Source: Janthinobacterium sp. BJB426
Lineage (GTDB): Bacteria; Pseudomonadota; Gammaproteobacteria; Burkholderiales; Burkholderiaceae_D
Direction: 5' to 3'
Assembly (NCBI RefSeq): GCF_002735705.1
Contig: NZ_PDZL01000004.1
Coordinates: 62,001-126,000 of the forward strand
Length of the DNA stretch: 64,000 bases
Under the pieces are notes generated by a model. It saw only the letters and a program-made list of their open reading frames with translations. It was not told the DNA's origin and ran no database searches. The translations under genes and the position numbers were made by a program. The stretch's first letter is position 1. The number at the start of each line of letters is the position of its first letter. Positions 19,393 through 27,411 of this stretch are shown here, in pieces.

Positions 19393-20375
19393 AACAACGC
19401 GAAGTCCAGCTGGCGCTGCTGATCGTGCTGCTGGCCGGCGCCGTGGGCCTGCGCGCCCCCGTCTTCCTGACCCCGGGCAGCCTGGGCAACCTGCTGACCG
19501 ACAGCACTTTATTGATCATGCTGGCGCTGACGCAAATGTTCGTCATCGTCACGCGCGGCATCGATCTGTCGATGGCCTCTAACCTGGCCTTGTCGGGCAT
19601 GATGGCGGCGCTGCTGGCCGTCAATTATCCCGACCTGCCCTTGGCGCTGGTGATGCTGGTGGCAGTGCTGATCGGCCTGCTGCTAGGCCTGGTCAATGGC
19701 TATCTGATCGGCTACCTGGACCTGCCGCCCATCGTGGTGACGTTGGGCACCATGAGCGTGTACCGCGGCCTGGTGTTCGTGCTGTCCGGCGGCGCCTGGG
19801 TCTCGTCGCACCAGATGCCGGCCAACTTTATCGCCTTTCCATTGAGTCATTTGTTTGGCGTGACGCACCTGGTGTGGATCGCGGCAGTCGCCATTCTCGC
19901 CACCTGGCTGCTGGCGCGGTATACGCGCTTCGGGCGCGACCTGTATGCAATCGGCAACCAGCCGCTGGCGGCGCGCTATGTCGGCATCTCGACGGCACGG
20001 CGCCTGTTCTGGACGTATGGCCTGTCAGGCATGATGGCGGGCCTGTGCGGCTATCTGTGGGTGGCCCGTTACGCGGTCGCGTATTCGGAAATTGCCTACG
20101 GTTTTGAATTTACCGTGATCGCCGCCTGCGTGATCGGCGGCATCAGCATCGCCGGCGGCGCCGGCACCGTGGCCGGCGCCGTGCTCGGCGCGCTGTTCCT
20201 GTCGGTGATCAACAACGCCTTGCCGATCATCAAAGTGTCACCGTTCTGGCAAAGCGCGCTGACGGGCATCGTGATCCTGACAGCCGTCCTGATCAATGCA
20301 CGCGGCAACAAGAAAGCCGGGCGCCAGATCCTGCCGCTGGCCATGCTACAACCCTCATCAAGGAGCGCCGCGTGA
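19380..20375 (+). CDS. rhaP: Rhamnose ABC transporter permease 1
   Basis: 331-residue polytopic permease of the branched-chain/ribose type. Motifs: VTRGIDLSMASNLALSGM and the C-terminal ACVIGGISIAGGAGTVAGA. I chose the ATG at 19380, which lies inside the end of rhaT (overlap), over the longer frame from 19296. It pairs with RhaQ to form the channel. Confidence 0.92.
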   Translation: MHYLKQREVQLALLIVLLAGAVGLRAPVFLTPGSLGNLLTDSTLLIMLALTQMFVIVTRGIDLSMASNLALSGMMAALLAVNYPDLPLALVMLVAVLIGLLLGLVNGYLIGYLDLPPIVVTLGTMSVYRGLVFVLSGGAWVSSHQMPANFIAFPLSHLFGVTHLVWIAAVAILATWLLARYTRFGRDLYAIGNQPLAARYVGISTARRLFWTYGLSGMMAGLCGYLWVARYAVAYSEIAYGFEFTVIAACVIGGISIAGGAGTVAGAVLGALFLSVINNALPIIKVSPFWQSALTGIVILTAVLINARGNKKAGRQILPLAMLQPSSRSAA

Positions 20376-21421
20376 ACGCGATCTCGACTTCCCTGCACCA
20401 GCCTGACGCGGCCAAAACGTCATCCGACAAGGCACCCGGTTCGCGCTACACCATCCTCGACCGCAAGGCGCCGCGACTGTCGCATTACCTGGCGCATTGG
20501 GAAGCGCTGCTGGCGTTGCTGCTGGTCGCGGTATTCATCGGCAACAGCGTGTTCCTGCCGAACTTTTTCGACACCTATAATCTCGCCGACAGCACCTTCA
20601 ATTTCAGCGAAAAAGCGCTGATTGCATTGCCGATGGCCTTGCTGATCATCTGCCGCGAAATCGATATTTCCGTCTCGGGCACCCTGGCGCTGTCATCGGT
20701 GGCGATGGGCTTTGCGCACCACCACGGCGTGCCGCCCGAAGGCCTGCTGTTCGTGGCGCTGGCCATGGGCGCCGTCTGCGGCAGCCTGAACGGCGTGCTG
20801 GTGACGCGCTTTGCCTTGCCGTCCATCGTCGTGACGATCGGCACGGTGGCGCTGTTTCGCGGTCTGGCCAGCGTGATCCTGGGCGACCAGGCCTACACCG
20901 GTTACCCGCAACTGCTGATCGACTGGGGCCAGGGCTATTTCTTCGACATCATTCCGCGCCCCTTTGTGATCCTGCTGGCATTCGCCGTGCTGTTTGCGGT
21001 GCTGCTGCATGCGACGAGCTGGGGCCGGCGCATCTTTGCCATCGGCAGCAATCCGATGGCGGCGCGTTTCTCGGGCGTGGCGGTGGACCGCTACCGCTTT
21101 GCCCTGTTCGTGCTGACGGGCGCCATGGCCGGTCTGGCCGCCTGGTTGCTGACCGGACGCATCGGCAGCACGCGGCCGAATATCGCCATGGGCTGGGAAC
21201 TGGAAGTGATCACCATGGTCATCCTCGGCGGCGTCAGCATCGCCGGCGGCAAGGGCAGCATCGGCGGCGTGATGCTGGCCGTGTTGCTGCTGGGCATGGT
21301 CACCTATGGCCTTGCGCTGCTGAATATTCCTGGCGTGATCATGACGATCGTGGTCGGCATCTTGTTGCTGATTACGATCGCCCTGCCGCGCCTGTTGACC
21401 CGCACATCGACGAAAAAATAA
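20372..21421 (+). CDS. rhaQ: Rhamnose ABC transporter permease 2
   Basis: 349-residue permease homologous to RhaP, with [17 protein letters not shown] and [17 protein letters not shown]. It has a longer hydrophilic N-terminus of about 45 residues. The start is GTG overlapping the rhaP stop (GTGA). It is the second half of the rhamnose channel. Confidence 0.92.
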   Translation: MNAISTSLHQPDAAKTSSDKAPGSRYTILDRKAPRLSHYLAHWEALLALLLVAVFIGNSVFLPNFFDTYNLADSTFNFSEKALIALPMALLIICREIDISVSGTLALSSVAMGFAHHHGVPPEGLLFVALAMGAVCGSLNGVLVTRFALPSIVVTIGTVALFRGLASVILGDQAYTGYPQLLIDWGQGYFFDIIPRPFVILLAFAVLFAVLLHATSWGRRIFAIGSNPMAARFSGVAVDRYRFALFVLTGAMAGLAAWLLTGRIGSTRPNIAMGWELEVITMVILGGVSIAGGKGSIGGVMLAVLLLGMVTYGLALLNIPGVIMTIVVGILLLITIALPRLLTRTSTKK

Positions 21422-21423
21422 TC

Positions 21424-21738
21424 ATGGAACAAATTGCTTTCAAGATGCAGCTGAAACCCGGCAATGCCGCAGAATATCAACGCCGCCACGATACCATATG
21501 GCCCGAGCTGGCGGCCTTGCTGCACGAGTCCGGCGTGCGCGACTACAGCATCTTTCTCGATGAAGCGACGGGTGCGCTGTTCGCCGTGCTGCGCCGCATG
21601 GACGGCCACGCGATGGAGTCGCTGCCGCAGCATCCGGTGATGCGCCGCTGGTGGGATTACATGGCCGACCTGATGGACACGCAGAGCGATGCCTCGCCCG
21701 TCGTCGTGCCGCTGGCACCCGTGTTTCACCTCGCCTAA
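21424..21738 (+). CDS. rhaU: L-rhamnose mutarotase
   Basis: 104 residues, the family length. It interconverts alpha and beta anomers of L-rhamnose so that RhaI is fed the right form. Motifs: the N-terminal [18 protein letters not shown] with the active-site histidine, and [12 protein letters not shown] near the end. It starts three bases after rhaQ and ends nine bases before rhaK. RhaU is the rhizobial name; enteric RhaM is the same family. Confidence 0.93.
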   Translation: MEQIAFKMQLKPGNAAEYQRRHDTIWPELAALLHESGVRDYSIFLDEATGALFAVLRRMDGHAMESLPQHPVMRRWWDYMADLMDTQSDASPVVVPLAPVFHLA

Positions 21739-21746
21739 GGACTGCC

Positions 21747-23123
21747 GTGACCATCGACGCCACCGTTGTACTCGATATCGGCAAGACCAATGCCAAGCTG
21801 ACCTTGCTGGATGCCGCCGGCGCCATCCTGGCCGAACAGCGCTGCCCGAACAACATCATTCAAACAGGACTGTATCCGCACCACGATACGGAGCGCCTGT
21901 GGCACTGGCTGCAAACCACCCTGGCCGCGTTTTCACGCCTGGCCCGCATCAGCGCCATCGTGCCCGTCACCCATGGCGCCACGGCGGCGCTGGTCGACGA
22001 TACGGGCCTGGTGCTGCCCATCCTCGACTATGAGTCGACCTTGCCGCAGGCGCTGGCGGCCGAGTACGCGGCGCTCAGGCCAGCCTTTGGCGACGGCCTG
22101 TCGCCGCAACTGCCATGCGGCCTGAACCTGGGCTTGCAGCTGTACTGGCTGGCCAAAACGTATCCGCAGGAATTCGCCCGCGCGCGCCATATCCTGACCT
22201 ACCCGCAATACTGGGCCTGGAGACTGTGCGGCGTGGCGGCCAGCGAAGTGACGTCACTCGGTTGCCATACGGATTTATGGCAACCGCAGCTGGGCACCTT
22301 TTCCTCGCTGGTGCATCGCATGGAATGGACGCAGCTGTTTCCGCCGCGGCAAGCGGCATGGACGGCGCTGGGGCCGGTGCGAGCCAACCCAGCGCTGCCC
22401 GATTGCCAGGTACTGTGCGGCATCCATGACAGCAATGCTTCGCTGCTGCGCTATCTGGAGACGGAGGCGAACGACCAGCCGCGCACGATATTGTCGACCG
22501 GTACCTGGGCGATTGCCGCCGCGTTTGGCGCGCGACTGGACCGGCTCGATGAAACGGCCGACATGCTGGCCAATGTCAACGCGCTTGGGCAACCCGTGGC
22601 CTGCATGCGCTTTATGGGCGGACGCGAGTTTTCGGTGCTGGCAGGAGGATCTCCGCAAGTATGCGATGTGGCCGATATCGAACGGTTGGTGCGGCAGGGC
22701 AGCCTCGCGCTGCCGTGTTTTGCCGAGTCCGGCGGGCCGTTCGTCGGGCAGGCGGGACGCATCGTGGGGCCGGCGCCACAGACGGCGCAGGAATACTACG
22801 CGCTGGCCACCCTGTATTGCGCGTTGATGAGCGACTATTGCCTCGATGCCCTGGGCGCCGGCGGGCCGGTGATGGTGGAAGGCAGCTTTACCGACAACCC
22901 GCATTTCGCCTCCGTGCTGGCAGCGCTGCGGCCAGGCCAGGACGTGGCCGTATCGCAGGACACCAGCGGCACCACCTGCGGCGGCTGGATGTTGCACCGC
23001 TGGGGCGAGGTGCCGGCGCTGGAGTCGACGGTGATGGCGGCGCTGGCCTTGGACGGCCTGACTGCTTATCGAGAACAATGGCGGGCGCTCGCAACCGAAC
23101 CGGCCTTGAAAATACGGGCGTAA
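21747..23123 (+). CDS. rhaK: Rhamnulokinase-type FGGY family carbohydrate kinase
   Basis: 458 residues. It phosphorylates L-rhamnulose using ATP. The N-terminal phosphate loop is VVLDIGKTNAKLTLLD, followed by the FGGY-kinase Asp region CGIHDSNASLL and the ATPase motif TILSTGTWAIA. I chose GTG at 21747, directly after rhaU; the upstream frame from 21651 is antisense-like extension inside rhaU. It is the last gene of the rhaRSTPQUK arm. Confidence 0.9.
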   Translation: MTIDATVVLDIGKTNAKLTLLDAAGAILAEQRCPNNIIQTGLYPHHDTERLWHWLQTTLAAFSRLARISAIVPVTHGATAALVDDTGLVLPILDYESTLPQALAAEYAALRPAFGDGLSPQLPCGLNLGLQLYWLAKTYPQEFARARHILTYPQYWAWRLCGVAASEVTSLGCHTDLWQPQLGTFSSLVHRMEWTQLFPPRQAAWTALGPVRANPALPDCQVLCGIHDSNASLLRYLETEANDQPRTILSTGTWAIAAAFGARLDRLDETADMLANVNALGQPVACMRFMGGREFSVLAGGSPQVCDVADIERLVRQGSLALPCFAESGGPFVGQAGRIVGPAPQTAQEYYALATLYCALMSDYCLDALGAGGPVMVEGSFTDNPHFASVLAALRPGQDVAVSQDTSGTTCGGWMLHRWGEVPALESTVMAALALDGLTAYREQWRALATEPALKIRA

Positions 23124-23125
23124 AC

Positions 23126-23153
23126 GAAAAATGCCCTGTCCGCAGACAGGGCA
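23126..23153 (-). terminator. Rho-independent terminator after the BON-domain gene
   Basis: On the minus strand TGCCCTGTC, loop TGCG, GACAGGGCA is followed by TTTTTCG. The stem has nine perfect pairs. It ends the BON gene transcript and, lacking a T tract on the other side, would act only weakly for rhaK. Confidence 0.85.
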
Positions 23154-23182
23154 ACCCGGAGTAAAGTACAGCGCGAGGGGGA

Positions 23183-23545
23183 TTAGCCGGCGGCTTTGAC
23201 TTTCAGCTCGTTCTTGATTTCTTTCACGCCGCTCACGGAAGCGACGATCTGCACGACGCGGTCACCCGCTTCGGCGCTCGGCACGTCGCCCGACAGGACG
23301 ACCACGCCTTGCTGGGTTGCTACCTTGACTGGCAGGGCAGCGGCTTGCGCATCGGCGCTCAGGGCGGCCTTGGCCGAGGAAGTGATGGTTTCATCAGGGA
23401 CGGCAGCGGCGGCGTTGGCGGCCACGACGGTGTCAGCAGGAGCTTGTGCTTTTGGTGCGGAGTCAGCGGCATGCGAAGCGGTGATCGAGGCGCCCGACAG
23501 TACGATAGCGGCAACCAGGGTATTGAACAGTTTCGATGTTTGCAT
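23183..23545 (-). CDS. Periplasmic BON-domain protein
   Basis: 120 residues. The signal peptide ends at ITASHAADS, then a low-complexity Ala/Pro linker leads to one BON domain (about residues 50-118; VKVATQQGVVVLSGDVPSAEAGDRVVQIVASVSGVKEIKNEL region). BON domains bind phospholipid or the envelope, as in OsmY. The ATG at 23545 has GAGAGGAA upstream. Upstream lies a consensus sigma-54 promoter with two GlrR-type sites, and the adjacent gene encodes GlrR, so it is probably a direct GlrR target in envelope stress. Its own terminator makes it a single-gene transcript. Confidence 0.88.
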   Translation of the reverse strand: MQTSKLFNTLVAAIVLSGASITASHAADSAPKAQAPADTVVAANAAAAVPDETITSSAKAALSADAQAAALPVKVATQQGVVVLSGDVPSAEAGDRVVQIVASVSGVKEIKNELKVKAAG

Positions 23546-23621
23546 GGTAGTTCCTCTCAATGAAGTTAAAAGCTTCTTACTTGGATAAAGCAACACTTTG
23601 AAGCGTCACATCTACCCATAC

Positions 23622-23637
23622 AGCAAGCACCGTGCCA
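23622..23637 (-). promoter_or_regulatory. Sigma-54 (-24/-12) promoter of the BON gene
   Basis: On the minus strand the sequence is TGGCAC-GGTGC-TTGCT, an exact match to the consensus TGGCAC-N5-TTGCW. Transcription would start near 23612, leaving a leader of about 65 bases before the BON start codon. The neighbouring gene encodes a sigma-54-dependent activator. Confidence 0.85.
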
Positions 23638-23656
23638 GCTTTTAAATTACATTCAA

Positions 23657-23669
23657 AATCAACGACTTA
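23657..23669. promoter_or_regulatory. IHF-consensus site near the sigma-54 promoter
   Basis: AATCAACGACTTA matches WATCAA-N4-TTR exactly. It lies between the -24 box and the first activator site, where a bend would bring bound GlrR to the polymerase. Confidence 0.6.
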
Positions 23670-23730
23670 CATGCAAACGCAATTTTTCCAGCGCATTTCG
23701 CAGCGATCTGGCCCGAAAAACGGGGGGTTT

Positions 23731-23748
23731 TGTCGCCTGACAGCGACA
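23731..23748. promoter_or_regulatory. GlrR-type activator site, proximal
   Basis: TGTCGC-CTGACA-GCGACA, a perfect TGTC-N10-GACA palindrome as bound by enterobacterial GlrR (QseF). It lies about 100 bases upstream of the -24 box. The arms TGTCGC/GCGACA are identical to those of the distal site. Confidence 0.75.
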
Positions 23749-23778
23749 GCTTATGGCAACAATATCAATGTTTTAAAA

Positions 23779-23791
23779 TAAGTCGTTGATT
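23779..23791. promoter_or_regulatory. Second IHF-consensus site, inverted
   Basis: TAAGTCGTTGATT is the exact reverse complement of the 13-mer at 23657-23669, so it also matches WATCAA-N4-TTR. It lies between the two GlrR-type sites. Confidence 0.5.
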
Positions 23792-23807
23792 ATTAAGGTT
23801 TTATTTT

Positions 23808-23825
23808 TGTCGCTATTCAGCGACA
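23808..23825. promoter_or_regulatory. GlrR-type activator site, distal
   Basis: TGTCGC-TATTCA-GCGACA, again a perfect TGTC-N10-GACA palindrome. It overlaps the last codons of glrR and lies 77 bases from the proximal site, a little over seven helical turns. Confidence 0.7.
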
Positions 23826-25180
23826 GGGTCGCCATCGCCCCGGAACAGGGCCGGCGTCAGCTCGTATTTCTGTAATAAGCGGTAGAACTCCGTGCGGTTG
23901 CGGTCGGCCAGGCGGGCCGCGTCGGCCACGTTGCCATCCGTCAGGCGCAGCAGCTGAATCAGGTAGTCGCGCTCGAAGCGCTGCTTGGCTTCGTTATAGC
24001 TGAGCGCTTCCAGCGACGGCACGCGCAGGGCCCGCTGCACCAGGGACAAGGGCACCAGCGGCGCCGTGGCCAGCGCGCACACTTGCTCGACGACATTGAC
24101 CAGCTGGCGCACATTGCCGGGCCATGGCGCCGCTACCAGGGCCGTGAGGGCGTCTGGCGCGAAGCCATTCAACGGTTTCTGGTACTTGGCCGCCAGCTTC
24201 TGCAGGAAATGGTTCGCCAGCAGGGCAATATCTTCGCGGCGCTCGGCCAGCGGCGGCAGGGTCAAGGTCACCACGTTCAGCCGGTAATACAAGTCTTCGC
24301 GGAATTGCCCCTCGGTCATCGCCACGTCGAGGTCGCGGTGCGTGGCGGACAGCAAGCGCACGTCCACCGGACGCGTCTGGTCGGCGCCGACGGGGCGCAC
24401 GGCCCGCTCCTGCAGCACGCGCAGCAGTTTTACCTGCAGCGGCAGCGGCATGTCGCCGATCTCGTCCAAAAACAGGGTGCCGCCATCGGCCGCCTGAAAT
24501 AGCCCTTCGCGGTTGCCGACGGCGCCCGTAAACGAACCTTTCACGTGGCCGAACAATTCCGATTCCAGCAACTGCTCGGGAATGGCGCCGCAGTTGACGG
24601 CGATGAACGGCGCCTTGGCGCGGCGGCTGGCGTTGTGCAGCGCGCGCGCCAGCAACTCCTTGCCCGTGCCGCTGGGGCCGCGTATCAAAATGCTGGCATC
24701 GGATCCGGCCACCAGCTTGGCTTCGGCCAGCAACTCGGCCATCTGCGAACTACGGCTGATCAGCTCGGCGCGCCAGCTCTCGTCGCCCGATGCTGGCGCC
24801 GGCATGACGGTGGACAAGTTGATGGCATACGCCACTTTTTCCATCAAGAGCTTGCCATCGAACGGCTTCGTCAGATACGCAAACGCGCCGCGCGCCGTCG
24901 CGTCGACGGCGTCGGGGATGGTGCCGTGGGCCGTCAGCAAAATGACGGGCAGGGCCGCATGCTGGCGGCGGATTTCATCGAACAGGGCCAGGCCGTCGCG
25001 GCCCGGCAATTGCACGTCGGTAATGACCAGGGCTGGCAATTCCACGGCCAGGCGCGCCAGCGCCGCTTCCGCGCTGCCCACGGCCGTCACGCGGTAATTG
25101 CCAGCCTTCAGGCGGATGGTCAGCAGGCGCAGCAGGTCGGGGTCGTCGTCGACCAATAAGATGTGGGCGTGTTCGCTCAT
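23813..25180 (-). CDS. glrR: Sigma-54-dependent response regulator, GlrR/QseF type
   Basis: 455 residues. The receiver domain has phospho-acceptor D55 in VITDVQLPG. An AAA+ domain has Walker A GPSGTGKE near 168-175, Walker [10 protein letters not shown], and a C-terminal Fis-type helix-turn-helix ([20 protein letters not shown]). The sigma-54 contact loop reads GSFTGA rather than GAFTGA (residues 215-220), a conservative variant. It overlaps the lipoprotein gene by four bases and is the last gene of the glrK-lipoprotein-glrR operon. It probably activates the BON gene directly downstream. Confidence 0.92.
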   Translation of the reverse strand: MSEHAHILLVDDDPDLLRLLTIRLKAGNYRVTAVGSAEAALARLAVELPALVITDVQLPGRDGLALFDEIRRQHAALPVILLTAHGTIPDAVDATARGAFAYLTKPFDGKLLMEKVAYAINLSTVMPAPASGDESWRAELISRSSQMAELLAEAKLVAGSDASILIRGPSGTGKELLARALHNASRRAKAPFIAVNCGAIPEQLLESELFGHVKGSFTGAVGNREGLFQAADGGTLFLDEIGDMPLPLQVKLLRVLQERAVRPVGADQTRPVDVRLLSATHRDLDVAMTEGQFREDLYYRLNVVTLTLPPLAERREDIALLANHFLQKLAAKYQKPLNGFAPDALTALVAAPWPGNVRQLVNVVEQVCALATAPLVPLSLVQRALRVPSLEALSYNEAKQRFERDYLIQLLRLTDGNVADAARLADRNRTEFYRLLQKYELTPALFRGDGDPVAE

Positions 25181-25719
25181 TTCGGCGCTCCCGCGGCAGG
25201 GCGCACGGACAGGCTGCGCTCGATGTTTTTCAATGCTTCGAGTTTTTCATTGAGCAAGTCGATGCGGCGCTGAGCGTCGCGCAACTGCGTGTTGAGCTTG
25301 TCGATGCTCTCGTCCTGGCGGCGCAGTTCCGCGTATTGGCTGCCCAGCAATTGCGCCAGCGGCGCCAGCAGTTGCGCGTCCTTGCCCGTGGCCGTGGCCA
25401 GCGGTTCCAGCAACGCTTGCGCGCGGGCCAGGTCGCCGGGACCGCGCAAGGCCGCTTGCAGCATGGCGCGGCGCAGCGTGTTGTGCGGCGCGTGATCGGC
25501 TTTCGCCAAGTCCAGCTGCGCCTTCACCAGTTCCGACGGCGTCATCAGGCGCAAGGCGCCTTGATATGCGAGCAATTCCGTCAGCTGGGGGTCCGTCACC
25601 ACCACCACGCGCGGCGGCGTCTGCACCAGCACGGGCGTCTGGGTGGGGGGCTTGGCGGCGCAAGCGCCCAAGAGCAGCGCGCAGGTGGCCATGGCGGCCA
25701 GGGGAATTCTCGTCATCAT
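25177..25719 (-). CDS. Lipoprotein between GlrK and GlrR (QseG-like position)
   Basis: 180 residues. The N-terminus has a lipobox LLGAC with the lipidated cysteine near residue 20. A helical C-terminal half is rich in heptad-like sequence (SIDKLNTQLRDAQRRIDLLNEKLEALKNIE), likely a coiled coil. In enterobacteria the gene between qseE and qseF, qseG, encodes an outer membrane lipoprotein that regulates the kinase. This protein occupies the same place, but clear sequence homology cannot be shown here. The start ATGATGA overlaps the glrK stop. Confidence 0.75.
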   Translation of the reverse strand: MMTRIPLAAMATCALLLGACAAKPPTQTPVLVQTPPRVVVVTDPQLTELLAYQGALRLMTPSELVKAQLDLAKADHAPHNTLRRAMLQAALRGPGDLARAQALLEPLATATGKDAQLLAPLAQLLGSQYAELRRQDESIDKLNTQLRDAQRRIDLLNEKLEALKNIERSLSVRPAAGAPK

Positions 25720-27200
25720 AAGGGCAGTTCTATCCGAAAATGCGCGCCGGCGGAGCGCGGTAAAAGAGTGACGCTGCCATCGTGGGCGGCGATATATTCA
25801 CGCACGATGGACAGGCCGATGCCATTGCCGTTGCGCGCGCCGGCCGCCTGGCGCACGCCCTGGTAAAACGGCTCGAAGATGCGCGCGGCATCCTCGGGCG
25901 CCACGCCGGCACCTTCGTCGATGCAATCGATGCGTACACGGCCGCCTTCGCAAGACAGGGTGAAACGCACGGTGCCGCCTTCCGGACTGAAGCGCACGGC
26001 ATTCGACAGCAAATTCGCCAGGGCCGTCGCCAGCTTGTCGCGGTCGGCCTGCACGATCAGGGATTCTCCCTGCACCTCGACCGTCAAACGGCGCGCCAGC
26101 CATTGCAGACGCTGCCCGGCCACCACATCTTGCAGCAAGACCAGCAAATCGACCTTGCTGTGCGCCAGGTGCTGGGCGTCAAAAGCGGCGGTATTGTAGC
26201 GCAGCAAGTCCTCGATCTGGGTTTGCAGGGACGCCGTGTTTTGCTGCAGGATGCCGGCGATTTCGCGCTGGCCATCGCTGAGCTTGCCCGCCACCTCGTC
26301 TTCCAGCAAGGCCACGCCTTCGCGCAGGGCCGCCAGCGGCGTTTTCAGCTCGTGCGAAATGTGGCGCAGAAAACGTTCCTTGTCGGCATCGAGGTCGGCC
26401 AGACGCTGGCGCAGCCAGTCGAGCTGCTGGCCCAGGCGGCGCGTGTCGGCCGGTCCGCCGACGACGATGGGCTGGTCGTAGCGCTTGTCGCCCAGGCGCT
26501 CGATGGCCGTCTCGATGCGGCGTAGCGGGCGCGACAACAGAAAGCCGAAGCAGGTGGCCAGCACGGCCGCCAGCAGCACGGCGCCACCGACCAGCACGCC
26601 CAGCACGCGGCGCTGGCGTTCCAGCTCGGCCAGCAGGGCGTCGTTGCGGCTGCCGATTTCCGTCTTGCTTTCGCGCGCCAGGCTGTCATTGATCTGCGTC
26701 ATGCGGGCAAACGCGCGGTACACGACGGCATGGCCATCGCGCTTGCGGCGCTTACCCGCCTGCAAGACTTCCCACGCCGCTTGCGCCTGCACCGTCCATT
26801 CATCGGCCAGCTGGGAAGCGAACTCGGGCGTGGCCCGGTTCAGCACTTGCAGCGCCGCCGTCGCTTCATCGCGGGCGGCCGCGTAGCGTTCGCGGAAGAC
26901 GGGATCGTCGAGCACGAGGAATTGACGCGCGCTACGCTCCATGGCCAGGGTGCGCTCGGACAGCCGCTGCGACTGTTCCGTCAGGGCAATCGCCTGCGCC
27001 GCCGTCTCGCGCCCCAGCCGCGCCAGGTGCTCCAGGGTCAGCAGGGCTTGCACGGAGGTGGCCGTCAAAATGCCCGTCGTCAAAATGAAGGCGGCAAATA
27101 ACAGTTGGCGAAAGGAAAGTCGGGACAAGGTAGGCGCCTTCGGTTCAGTCTGGACAGTAAAAGGCGCATGGTACGCTAAGCCTCCATCGCGGGGCGCCAC
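25716..27200 (-). CDS. glrK: Sensor histidine kinase, GlrK/QseE type
   Basis: Up to 494 residues. A membrane segment near 30-50 is followed by a helical periplasmic domain, a second segment near 198-222, a HAMP region, HisKA with H283 in RHISHELKTPLAAL and an ATPase domain with NGNGIGLSIVREY. It is the cognate kinase of GlrR by operon position. The start is uncertain: the frame opens at a GTG at 27200, while a TTG at 27128 begins nearer the first membrane segment, and neither has a clear ribosome site. Confidence 0.88.
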   Translation of the reverse strand: MAPRDGGLAYHAPFTVQTEPKAPTLSRLSFRQLLFAAFILTTGILTATSVQALLTLEHLARLGRETAAQAIALTEQSQRLSERTLAMERSARQFLVLDDPVFRERYAAARDEATAALQVLNRATPEFASQLADEWTVQAQAAWEVLQAGKRRKRDGHAVVYRAFARMTQINDSLARESKTEIGSRNDALLAELERQRRVLGVLVGGAVLLAAVLATCFGFLLSRPLRRIETAIERLGDKRYDQPIVVGGPADTRRLGQQLDWLRQRLADLDADKERFLRHISHELKTPLAALREGVALLEDEVAGKLSDGQREIAGILQQNTASLQTQIEDLLRYNTAAFDAQHLAHSKVDLLVLLQDVVAGQRLQWLARRLTVEVQGESLIVQADRDKLATALANLLSNAVRFSPEGGTVRFTLSCEGGRVRIDCIDEGAGVAPEDAARIFEPFYQGVRQAAGARNGNGIGLSIVREYIAAHDGSVTLLPRSAGAHFRIELPL

Positions 27201-27411
27201 CCGTCAAAAAATAGCTGATCTGGCAACGTTGTTGCTTTTGCGGCCGGCAAGCAAGCCACGGCGGCGGCGCGCAGATACTCCTAGTACAATAGGGAAAAGC
27301 TTCATACAGGCATCAAAGTGGCCCCGGCCCTGGCATTACGCCACTTTGCCCCCACATGTGATGCAGCCCCACCGACACTCCGAATCACCTACCGCAGAGA
27401 TCCCATACCGC

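Noticed and set aside
26941..27411. Long N-terminal extension of the M16C protease frame
   Set aside because: It runs antisense through glrK and shows no targeting or family sequence; the conserved protein starts at 27412.
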